64,000 nt of DNA from Pezicula radicicola (lineage: Eukaryota > Ascomycota > Leotiomycetes > Helotiales > Dermateaceae): the NCBI GenBank assembly GCA_003008705.1, contig PDUO01000005.1, positions 1,181,997-1,245,996 on the forward strand. Reading direction: 5' to 3'. Both the position numbers and the translations under genes were made by a program. Of this stretch, positions 11,328 to 21,566 are shown one piece after another. Below the pieces are notes generated by a model that had not been told where the DNA came from, did not search any database, and saw nothing but the letters and a program-made list of their open reading frames with translations. The number at the start of each line of letters is the position of its first letter. The stretch's first letter is position 1.

Positions 11328-12692
11328 TTGTTTTTGTTAAAGAATATCTGCTTGTATCGGTTTATGTAAGGGTACGTAGAGAATTAGGTTGGTGGGAGAC
11401 TAGATTCTAGGTGTCATCATATTTTTTAAGGTATGCCAGGAGGGGTAACAATGGCCTTTACGTTAGAACTTTGTAGATTAGAGATACAATAGCTTTTTAA
11501 TGACTAATTCCACTCAATACTTGGTCGCATGTTTTCTTATACTAGAGCCTGGAGTTTACGAATCGCTTAATTTCATGATCGCTTCGGCAAGCAGCCGAAG
11601 CGTACCTACCTTCCTGAATCATTGAACTTAGGTGTCGCCCAAGTCAACTCAGCTACCAAATCAAGTTAGTTACCTAGATTGAGTGATATTCCTATGAAGA
11701 AATTAGGTACTTAAGGTAAGTGACTTAGTTCCTCTGCCTAAAGTCCTAGATCCAGGGATGAATACATTAAATAACTGATTCATGGAGCTTGTCGGTTCAT
11801 CCCCTGTATTTACTCTTCAGAACGAACTAATGTACGATACTGAGTAACTTGTTGAGAATGAGACTCCCGTACAATGACGCTAGCCGTCGTGTCAACCTTA
11901 GAAAATCACTGGTGTCCAAAACCTCGGTCAATGGCTTCAACGACAAATCAACAAACACTACTACATCCATATCTCATAATCTCTAGCATATATCATTAAC
12001 TACTAGCCACTACCGTATCTCTGCCCAACGTCCGCAACTACCTAGTAGTACAGTAAAATCACGACTGAGCACTAACCCTCGCCAAAACTGCGATTAACAC
12101 GGGGAAGCGTTTCCATTTTCCGACGAACTACTCGCTAAATAGTGATTGCACTATGTAACAGAGACGAGTCTGGGCACAGTAATAGTCCAGAAGGAGTAAG
12201 CAGCTTGCATGGGATATGCATACCGCCGTCATAACAGACCCATGATCCCAGCGCTAATGCAATAATACCTCGACCATAAGTCCAAACGTGCATCTATCTG
12301 AACAACAACGTGGATAGGTACCCTGCTACATCTGGGTAAATGGCATTTGAAACATCCAGAAGAACGGAAACACTTTCGTCTAGACTGTATCATAGAGCCC
12401 GAAAGGCCAATGGTCGTATTCCGTGTGTTCCGAAGACCGATCCACCATACGGTCCGCCATGTCTTGGTAGCGGTACGTAAACTTTAACTTTAAAAGGTGA
12501 AGCGGGGCATACGGCTAATTGTTCCCCAATCCTTACCTCTTACCTAGAAAAGGGGCTTTGTCGTATTACCTTCGCTTAAATGGATGGAGTCAGGTTGCTC
12601 GGATGGTTACCACACTATTCAATATTCTAAGGATGGTGTATTGTCTCCTTACTTCCAGCACCCGAGAATTCTTACTTTGCACGAGGAGTTAC
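11328..12692. other. Intergenic region, no gene recognised
   Basis: About 1.4 kb. It contains a minus-oriented cluster of the 18-bp repeat at 11641-11740. The remainder has only short open frames without recognisable similarity. Confidence 0.55.
11641..11740 (-). repeat. 18-bp repeat cluster, reverse orientation
   Basis: The segment CCAAATCAAGTTAGTTACCT followed by AGATTGAGTGA is the reverse complement of the consensus with a few changes. A second weaker copy (GTACTTAAGGTAAGTGACTT) lies at about 11709-11728. Confidence 0.6.
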
Positions 12693-15067
12693 TCAATCGA
12701 GTCTTCCATCTTGGATTGTAAGATTTCCTATGTGGGAATCCCTCGCTGAAGCAAGATTCCCCCGATTCAACTCCTCCCAATTGATATTGGGACCCTTGAA
12801 ATTCTTACCTATGACGAGCCAAAAGCAGATGACAACACCGAAGAGAAAAACTAGGACAACAGAAGTATAGTTCATCGTTGCAGGAGTGACTGGGATTGAC
12901 GGTGGGAAACACACGAAGACGCCTAGGACAACGACCCAGAGTGTTGCAAACCCGTTACAGAAATATCCGAAGAGCCCTAGGTTAAGGTACCGTGGGGGGA
13001 GAGACTTGACCCGACCTTGGACAAGCAGGATGGCTTGGGGGACTGTATAGCTCATGTTGAGGTACAGAACTGCCGAAGTAATAATGCTGTTAAAAGCAGT
13101 AGTACTGATGAGATAGAGGAGCCCATAAATAAGAACAAATACTACGGATGCGATCGTGGTGCGGACAGGGAAGTCGCGTTTTGTGTCGATGTGAGAAAAG
13201 TAGGCTGAGTATGGGACGCCGTTATCGCGGGCAAATGCCCACGCAATACGCCCTGACGTGACCCACTGTGATGGTATCTTCAAATACTCAGGGTTAGTAT
13301 TTTTATTCTTCTACACACCAGTAACTTAAATATGCTTCAATAGCTTTGAGTGAGTAATGGACTGTGAAAGGATTCGGGGGCAGTGAATAATAAACTTGAA
13401 AGAGGTGATTCTGCTCCAAAAAATGTACATACAGCAACTATTTCGATGTTAGCACTATATTGCTTGCAGTCTGAAGCCCACTTACGAATGTAGCACACTA
13501 CCAGCCATCCCATTAAGAATGTGGTTATGCTTTTGCTCTCTGTACTGATCGTTTCTTAGTGGAAATCTTACATTGTCGAAAAGACAAACTTACATCTGGT
13601 AAATGACTTCGGCACTTGGTAGCGTGGAAGCGACAACTGCCTCCATGTCTGTCATGAAGAGCATCATAATAATGATCAAGGGGAAAGCCGTAGCAAAACC
13701 CGTAACGATCGTAAGATTCATGACTTGGGGCAATCTTTTCCCGGGCTTCCTCATCTCCTCTGCTATGTGTATGACACCTATTTTGATCAGAGGTTGGGCA
13801 TTTGTCTGCTTCTGGAGTTATACCGTCGGTCCCGCCATATGCGTACATCGCGTTCCTTCATGATTTGTCAATTATTTAGGTTAGTATGTGAAGATGATGA
13901 TAACGTACATAATACCAAGCATCCATGCTGTCTTGTCTCCCCAGCCGCTAGTTCCCAGGTGTGGTTGGGTAAGGAATGACTACCACATAGCGTCAGCGGT
14001 TACTCTTTACGTAAATACAAAGGATGCCATTCGCGTACTCCGGAATTAGTGTGTTTGTGTGTTGCTAGGAGCGTGATAAAAGTAGCGACGAAGCCGAGGA
14101 AGGAAGTGAGAAGTGTTAACTGTATGATTAACGGGATCTGTTTTGGACAGATATAAAGGGGGATGTCTGGAAATATAAGTTAGCCTTTGAAAGACTGTGG
14201 ACTCGGATGAACATACTTGTGAGGATGGTAATTGCAGCAAAAACACAATAGACCTTGACGCATCAGCACAAAGGATTTCAGCACTTTGTGATTACTGTAT
14301 ACCTACTTGCCATTGCGTTATCACCCACGCATCGTTCCAAAATTTCACCATGCCAAGGATTGAAAATGCAGCGAGAGAAAGACCTGAAGTCCTGGTGCAT
14401 ACTCAGCAAAGGCGTTGTGCCGTTAAGTTGGACAACTCACGTAACAATCCACCATGCCAGTACGGATAGCCATCCAACAACAAAAGCTGCAAACTTCTTG
14501 TGCTTCTCTGGTGCGAGAATGTAAACGAAGTGGTATTGCCCACCAGTCGACTAGGGAGTAGCTCAGCGTTGTTCGAGAAGAACATATTCGATACGCACGG
14601 GAAAGGCTGAAGCCAGCTCACTCAATCCGAGGGTTATAATCCATTGCACCACGGCAGCAACCAGCAATCCGAAGATGACTGTTTGGGGTCCACCGTAGAT
14701 CAAGTTCTGTCCGAAGTTACTCTGCAAAGCAAACTGTCAGCATTAGAAGCAAACTTGAGAATATCGACCTGCGTACGAGATACCCAATCCAGGAGTTTGT
14801 AATAGACCAGGCCAAGCCCAATGATGACACGATAGAGAAGACTCGAGGCATTGCAGCTTCATGACCCTGAGCACGCAAAATTGCATCGTCGAGGGCGTCA
14901 CCATCGTTATACTCAGTTTCTTCAATACTCTCCCCAAGGCTCTCGACTACGGATGGCCTATCTGCTGCATCGTTAGATGCGCCTTTAACACTGGTAACAC
15001 CTGTTGCATTATTGTTTTTAGCGCTGATGTTACCCTCGTTGATACTGATTCTGGAGCCGGAAGGCAT
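12693..15067 (-). CDS. APC-superfamily choline/amino-acid permease (Hnm1-like)
   Basis: Twelve exons restore a continuous 569-aa permease: complement(join(12693..13277,13433..13437,13486..13544,13594..13777,13824..13855,13909..13979,14039..14166,14217..14253,14307..14391,14441..14550,14599..14721,14777..15067)). It is a secondary transporter of the plasma membrane with about 12 hydrophobic segments. Family landmarks in order: ITNSWIGYLSNFGQNL, FPSTGGQYHFVY, WWIVTTSGLSLAA, AYGGTDGVIHIAEEM, QWVTSGRIAWAFARDNG, AFNSIITSAV and PPRYLNLG. These match fungal Hnm1/Uga4-type carriers for choline, GABA or other amines; the substrate cannot be named. Between exons 10 and 12 a 5-nt exon (TTGCT, 13433-13437) with good splice signals on both sides is needed to keep frame. 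It looks fragmentary at first but no unavoidable stop or frameshift remains. Confidence 0.8.
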
Positions 15068-15539
15068 ATCCTTAGTTTGTGATAATGGTCAAGGTAATAG
15101 AACCGGTTGTAAAGTAGTGTGAAAATCAAGACGACTGATCTCCTCGTTGTATTCGGTTTCTCCCTAATGAATGGAATAGTTTATCGTCATGGGAAGTCAA
15201 TACTATAATCTGCGCACTCGACCAACACTTTGTCGGTTTAAGACTTAGAGGTTCCCGTAAAATGGCGTGGCGTGGCGGATTCTGGGGCCTCGAGTCGGCC
15301 CCTTGTATCGAGGAATAATACATGGAATGTGTTTGGTGGTTATGTTCAAGCACAAGCAAGAGTGGACCTTGAAGTTGAACTGTCAGAAACCAACAAGACA
15401 AGGTACCTATTGAGGGGTGTCGGAAACTGCAGTGAGAAAGTGGTGCTCACATGCTCAGGGTACGGGCAGCTTGTCCGCTTGACCATGATTCACTACTGGC
15501 GGGCTAGTAAACTCTAAGCTCGAGCGCAAAAGGAAATTT

Positions 15540-15558
15540 GGGGGGGGGGGGGGGGGGG
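15540..15558 (+). repeat. Poly-G tract
   Basis: Nineteen consecutive G on the plus strand in a non-coding region. Such tracts can form G-quadruplex structures, and their assembled length is often unreliable. Confidence 0.9.
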
Positions 15559-16902
15559 CTGATTGGTTACGAACTCGTGGGCGTTGGACATAGAACGCTA
15601 GAAGCATTCTAGGCGTCTATCCGTGGATACTTTAGGTGATGCCCCCTGTCCCTGCAAAAATACGCCCTCAACGACGTATAAACTACCAGCCCGTAAAAGT
15701 TACAAATTATTGCCAAAAGAATCATTAACGGATGCTAATGGCTTCCAAGTACTTGGGGTTCGGGAAGGTTCTTGTGGGAACTACAGTAACTTAAAAAGAG
15801 TTCTCGGGCTTGGTACCTCGGGTCCGGTATCCTTTGTTCTTTTACTCCTATATAGCAAAGCTGTGGTACTGCACATTAATCGCATGCTCACGACTGCAAG
15901 GGTGAAGACGATTCTAGCTTACCTGGATGAGAAGTCCATGTTTGGCAGATAAATCTGACTGAAATGGGCGTGTGAGATTCTAAAAGGTGGTTCATGGCCC
16001 ACGAGTCGTTCCAGTTTCGGTTTTCTGCACAACCCTGATGGGATTTTTTCAGTGGTTCGATCCGCGATTCAGATCCAAAGCTCATGTGCGCCGAACTATG
16101 TCAAGACTGAATTTGTGCAGAACAAAACATTTTAGCGAAGGCGCTTCTAGCACAAAAATTTGTTGCGTTGTCAACTCGCTTGAACACAAATATGCTTGGT
16201 GTTGTGACTAATATGCTCTGTTAAAGTGGAAGTGCAGATCATACTGAGTATGGAATGTGCCACCAAAAGGGAGTGTTGGAGGCACCATACGGCGAAATTT
16301 TGTCGGTCTTCCTCGTACCTCTTACTGAAGCTATCGTATTAGGTAAATTTCCTTTGTAGAAGCATTCTACAAGTGCCGTACACTCAGGCTTTTTGACATA
16401 GGCAAAGCTGTAGCTTGGCGAAGATCCGAACAAGAATGGTGGCTCACTACGTTAATGTTACCAATCAGCTAACCCAACAGTCCGAGCAATACGCACCTCA
16501 GACCAGTGACCATTTGTAAGCCATGTGTTCGGTTTCGGTTTTGATGCCCTTGAGATTGGCAAAGATTGGTAACTATATCATAGTTACCTTCCCGTACACC
16601 ATTTCTCTCTTCTCATTTGCTATATCTGCCACTTCATTCTGTAGTATAAACTTCAATACCAGTAGTAAAGTGGAAGGTGGCAGCGAAAAACTCGGGTATA
16701 ATGCATAGATATAAGGAGACCAAACTCTCATGCTGGTGATAGGCTCTTGCTTATACTCCAGGCGTGCGAATAAGATATATTACTTCCCCCAGGATGCCCT
16801 TGCCTGAAAGATACGTTTAGAGCCCGAGAAAGCTAAAGAAGGTCTGGGGATAACAACGGTTGACAAAGTGAAGGCGCCACAAAGCCTGCTAAGAGCCACG
16901 AG

Positions 16903-16936
16903 GTTAAGTAAGTCATTCAAATTAAGTGAATTACCC
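16903..16936 (-). repeat. Short 18-bp repeat cluster
   Basis: TTAAGTAAGTCATTCAAATT followed by AAGTGAATTACCC matches about two reverse-oriented, diverged units of the 18-bp family. Confidence 0.45.
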
Positions 16937-18267
16937 AGATCGTTGGTTGAAGTAACAGACATGTAATTGGCCTTAGTGAAGGTTGTTCCGAGGCATTCAC
17001 ACGCCACGTAGACCTGTTTCTGTCACTTCACACTCACCATCTATAACTATCTTCGTAGCAACACATAGAGCCAAATCTCGTGGGGTGTGTTCCCAGTCGT
17101 TTTCAAAGCAATATTCCAATGCCAATGCCAAATGCATTATCTTCTCGCAGAGGAGTCAAGGTTGAATATCGGTGGCCGTATGCTACTGGTATTAGTTATG
17201 CATATTATGTGAAGCTCGGCCCCACCCAGAAGAATGAGCTGTCAGGTATGGCTTTCCTTAGAGCACTGGAGTAGATGATGCGCAAAGGCCTAACCTCGTC
17301 CAGGACTGGCAATAGCCATCGACTGCGTAGTTTCTCGTAGTCTCCATGCTCTGGTATAGTAAGTCTCGTTGAGAACTGCCTTGATGAGTTATCCGGATGA
17401 CCCCATGACCCGATGACCGTGTACAAGTGAGACCTGTCTGCTGGAGTTTCCCCGGGGTTAACTCGCACAACCGGGAAAAAAAGATGTTCCCAAGCTTCGT
17501 AACGGCTTCTTCAACTTGCAATATTTGGGTCCCGACAAAGATTGCAATCTCTGAATTTCTTTTGACTTTCCTGGAAATTACAAACGTGATCAATGTCTCG
17601 GGCTTTTGAGTCTCCATTGTGCAAGACTGCGTAAGGAGTAAGACATATAGACCAGGTGTCGAGGCAAGGAGGCCCAGTAGAGTACAAAGTCTGAGGGTGG
17701 TCTATTTGAGGATATGAAAACGATCAACAGCTGTCCATAGTTGCGCCGCAACGGCGTCGCTCACCGATCAGTCCTGTAGCCCGAGCCAGTGGATGGCACG
17801 GCGTCTTTGCCCAAGTCGTCATTTTCGCAGCGCGATCCGTGGTAAGAAATGGGGAAGGGCAATAAGATTTCAGGGCCTGTCCCGCTGGCACGTCCCCCGC
17901 ACGTCCCTCAAGATAAGAGCCTGTGCATTGCCAAGCCAGCTGAGCGAGACGAGACAAGTCGACGACCTACTTTTTTCTTTTGCATCTTTGCATCTTTGCA
18001 TCTTCGTATATGCATCGCTGAACTGTCTAGAAAACGTCGTGCAGCTCGTTGGGTGCTGCTTCTTGCATATCGACAAATAATGGCGTTTGGCTGCATCGGG
18101 CGAGGTTGGCCAGAACCTGTAACTCTCTCCTGTCCACGGCTCGATATCCCTTCACGCCCACTATCGGGAGAGAGGTCACCGGCGATTTCGCACACCACAC
18201 AATTCGAAAGCGTGAAGAGGAATTCAACTTACGAACTGCTTCCTTCAGATACCCAACTGAGTCCACG

Positions 18268-19040
18268 ATGGGTGCGAGTACACAGAAAAACACTGCTCTC
18301 ATCGAGTATGCCAAAACATTTGACAACATCCCCTGGTGCGAGGAATACGAGAAGATGATATCGGGAATGCTGTTCGTTTGCGATGCCGACAGTGCTGTGG
18401 TGCCAGCCCAGCTGACATAGATCCTGCAGATACAATTGCTACGTTCCTGAACTGGAAAATGCTCGCCTGCGAGCTCGACGATTTTCTCGCAAATACAGCG
18501 ACTACTTCCCAGACGATGCAACGACCGAGACTCTGACGAAGGACCGCGAGGCAATGTTGAGAAATATCCTCGGAAAAGTTGGCGCAAATCCCTATATTGA
18601 ACCTCCGTTCAGGATTGACTACGGGGCCAATATATCACTCGGCTCAGACTTTTATGCCAATTTCAAGTAGGGCGCTTATATCGAGATGCCGCAATGGGGT
18701 ACTGATCTTTTTCTGTTACAGCACTACGATTCTCGATTGCGGGATGGTGATTATCGGAGATCGTGTACTCTTTGGGCCGAATGTCTCGATTTTTGCAGCT
18801 ACCCACGAAACCGATGTGACATCTCGACGAGAGGGTGTTGAGTATGCCAGAGAAGTGAAAATCGGGAATGATTGTTGGATTGGAGGCCAAGTAATCATCA
18901 TGCCCGGGGTGACCATTGGTGATGGTGTGACCGTGGGAGCAGGCAGCATTGTAACAAAAGACCTTCCCTCCTTCGTTGTCGCAATCGGGCGACCAGCAAA
19001 GGTAGTTAAGCAGGTTGATCCTGTCCCTCCGCTACCCTGA
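18268..19040 (+). CDS. Maltose/galactoside O-acetyltransferase-like enzyme
   Basis: Three exons, join(18268..18371,18430..18666,18722..19040), 219 aa, the usual length for the LacA/Maa/NodL family of left-handed beta-helix acetyltransferases. These transfer acetyl from acetyl-CoA to a sugar hydroxyl. The N-terminal Mac domain is visible (EYEKMISGML, then YVPELENAR, YFPDDAT and EPPFRIDYG). The hexapeptide-repeat core follows: TTILDCGMVIIGDRVLFGP, then AATHETD with the catalytic His, then IGNDCWIGGQVIIMPGVTIG and GAGSIVTKDLP. The donor of intron 1 (GTTCGT at 18372) is weak, but the spliced frame matches the family exactly. The substrate is unknown. A tandem ATGTCTAT repeat begins directly after the stop. 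Confidence 0.9.
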
Positions 19041-19042
19041 AT

Positions 19043-19073
19043 ATATGTCTATATGTCTACATGTCTATATGTA
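19043..19073 (+). repeat. Short ATGTCTAT tandem repeat
   Basis: About four copies of an 8-bp unit (ATGTCTAT or ATGTCTAC) in the 3' flank of the acetyltransferase gene. Confidence 0.7.
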
Positions 19074-20605
19074 ATCAGTATATGCCCATCAAGAAATGTA
19101 TCAAGCACTGAGATGAGTAAGCCGAGGCCCGGTCATGAGCACACGCACCAAATACTCAGATCTGAATGACTCGTGTGGACGCGCAAACACCGACGATCTT
19201 GTATGATCATCTCCACTGACGTTGGAGCTGTTTTTATCTGGCAGATTCAGCCTCTCTTTTCTAAGGACAATGTACAGTATGATGGCGACAAGCTGTGTTT
19301 CTGACAACAAGCAAGCAAGCGGGCGTATCGCATGTAATATAAAATCTAGAGTTCCCAAAAGCAAGCATCAGTTGCAACACAAGTAGTACTTAATGAATCG
19401 CGCACTATCACTAACTTGTTGGCCGAAGTTCCAAGTCTGGTTTGGTGGTTCGACGTCCAGGGTATCATGTCATAACAAATAAATTGGCCGCGTCGTATGT
19501 TTGAAAAAGCTACCAACCTTTCTTTGCAAACGTCACTCGAGGGGGAAGTGCTACTGCAAAAGGCAGGATACTCAACTCTGGTCAGGACCTGACTTTCCCT
19601 TGTTGCAACCGAGCAAATTTAGGCTGTCCTGAAGAGGCAGTTTCCTCAACTCCGAAAGTCAACCCTCTCTGGGGGTCTAAGCGAGCCAAGAGTTCTGGAC
19701 TTGGCCGCCCTCGAGAATCTGGGGAACGCCGTTTATGTACGGAGTAGAGATAGTCATTCAGGGTCCTGTTCTGCTAATATTTTAAAAGTACTGCCTAGGT
19801 GATGTACTAGCAACAAGACGTGACAATAGTTTCCACAACTCAAGAAACTCACTTGACTTGGACAAGTCACTTATTTGAGTAACCCACTTGTTTTCGACTT
19901 GAACAGCTCACTTGCTTGAGATACCTAACAGGGCGATGAGCCCAAAGTGCTATGATGCAACCAAAATGTGTCAAATATCAATTGTAGCATTGTACTCCGT
20001 ACACGTATCAGGACCCGTTACTCCGACCTCCTCAAGGATGGTATTCCTAGCTTCTGTTTCTTACAGGCTTTATCAAACCAGATTAGTGATCTACAAGGGC
20101 ATAATCTCACCTCTCTCCTACTGCTTCAACTTCTTCCTATTTCTCTTCTAGTGCCTGCCACATTAACTTCTTGCATGCTTCGAACCAAGTCAAAATGCCT
20201 GCCGTATTCAAAAGCTACTGCTGTAGGAGTTTTTTGTGCTCGACCACTCCTGGCAAAATGGTCAGAAGGACATCATAGCGATGCCACAAGAGGCAAAAGT
20301 CGGCGCTCTCCATTAATTTGTCCGAGCTGTGGTAGTCACCTATTGCGTTTTAGGCGACAGGCTTACGAAGTTTACAATCAAAAAATGTGTACAGCGTCTG
20401 GAGAAAATAACTTCAGACAATCATATTAATTTCAGTAAGTTCCTGTTCAGTTTGCTGCTTTCTGTCTACCTTAGGTATAGCACAATGAGGAAGGGTCCAG
20501 GGCTCCTTCCCTCTGTTAGTAGGTACCTTGCGCGAGACATGACGGATCTTAGGAGAAATTGAAACCGCATCTCTTCTGCACCATCAACACAGTTAATGCT
20601 ACAAT
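19074..20605. other. Intergenic region
   Basis: About 1.5 kb with no recognisable gene. It includes an 18-bp repeat cluster at 19845-19926. Confidence 0.5.
19845..19926 (+). repeat. 18-bp repeat cluster
   Basis: About four to five units, such as AAACTCACTTGACTTGGA and GTAACCCACTTG, the last being CAGCTCACTTGCTTGAGA. They share the CTCACTTG core of the family. Confidence 0.65.
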
Positions 20606-21566
20606 ATGACTTCTCCTGACAAACCAAATTTTCCACCCGGTCTCTCCCAAACCAACGAGGACCCTGAACCCATCATCACAATTTCCAATCTCCATACAAT
20701 GCTTGAAGATCATACGTTGTTGCATCCTTGTGCTACTGACCAAGATGTAAAAGATCGTATTGATATATGCACTACCTGGAACATTTCCTTTGGTATGTTA
20801 TCCATGGTGTCCACTAACGAGGTTAACACTGAGAAAATAGTAATCGTCAAACCATGCCATGTCAGTTTGGCCGTGGAAGAGTTGAGAGGGACACCCGCAG
20901 ATACAGGCGTAGGAACTGTTATCGGATTCCCCCACGGAGGCTCGACACCTGAAAACAAGATCCTTGAAGCCAGGCAGGCGATTATGGATGGAGCGCAATC
21001 TTTCGATATGATGGTCAATATTGGAAAACTCAAATCAGGAAAACCAGAAGATTTGGAATATGTCCTACAGGAGATTCTTCGGGTCAGAGAAGTGGTTAAA
21101 TGCAAAGAGGCTAATTCGTTCGGGGTTATCTTTGGGAATGACTGTGAGTTCACATGCTGGTGAACTTTGCTATTGGTATCGTTTATCAACAAGACTGCAT
21201 AAGCTAATGCAGATGGCAGACAATGATCCCAAGGATATAGAATTTCTTTGCGACCTTTCCAATAGAGCGCGTGTCGATTACATACAGACCTCGACGGGCT
21301 TCGACTTCGTGAGGAATTCTTCGCAACCCTCCGGAGGAGAGTTCACAGCAGACAGGGGCCGCTCATTTACAAATTTGAAGTTAATGAAATCCTTGGTGAC
21401 GAAACCAGGCATCAAGGTTGCATGTGGTACTGGTTGTACGATGTTCTTCGAGGAATATCTAATCTCTCAAGTTCTGGGGGCTAACAAATTCGGTCTTCAT
21501 CATCCCGAAAAACTCATCGAGGACGCTGAAAAGCGCAAAGATTTCACTATTATGGTGCCTCTCTGA
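20606..21566 (+). CDS. DeoC-like deoxyribose-phosphate aldolase, catalytic Lys replaced
   Basis: Three exons, join(20606..20792,20841..21143,21220..21566), 278 aa. DeoC aldolases cleave 2-deoxyribose-5-phosphate to glyceraldehyde-3-phosphate and acetaldehyde in nucleoside breakdown. Family landmarks: EDHTLLHPCATDQDVK near the N terminus, KPCHVSLAVEEL, TVIGFPHGG, FDMMVNIGKLKSG, VDYIQTSTGF and IKVACGTGCTMFF. The Schiff-base lysine normally in the (V/I)KTSTG motif reads Gln here (Q186, codon CAG 21285-21287). The second conserved Lys, before ACGTG, is present. The glycine-rich phosphate loop after it is also unusual. The protein may therefore have lost or changed activity. The intron 2 acceptor at 21219 (GGCAG) is the only one tried that gives a continuous frame. 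Confidence 0.85.

Larger units (their letters stand above)
15068..18267. other. 3.2-kb intergenic region, no gene recognised
   Basis: Only short open frames without domains. It holds a 19-nt G tract (15540-15558), a weak 18-bp repeat cluster (16903-16936) and an 8-bp tandem (TTTGCATC three times, about 17979-18005) upstream of the acetyltransferase. Confidence 0.55.

Noticed and set aside
12693..15067. APC permease as a pseudogene with frameshifts
   Set aside because: The apparent breaks and insertions all coincide with short introns that have good signals; splicing gives one open frame of 570 codons.
16040..16080. tRNA-like GGTTCGATCC box
   Set aside because: No matching acceptor, D or anticodon arm could be folded around it.
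18027..18587. 186-codon minus-strand frame over the acetyltransferase start
   Set aside because: It is antisense to well-supported exons of the acetyltransferase and has no domain.
20606..21566. Frameshift in the DeoC-like gene near 21150
   Set aside because: An intron 21144-21219 with a GTGAGT donor and GGCAG acceptor joins the two frames exactly (GNDYNDPKDIEF).
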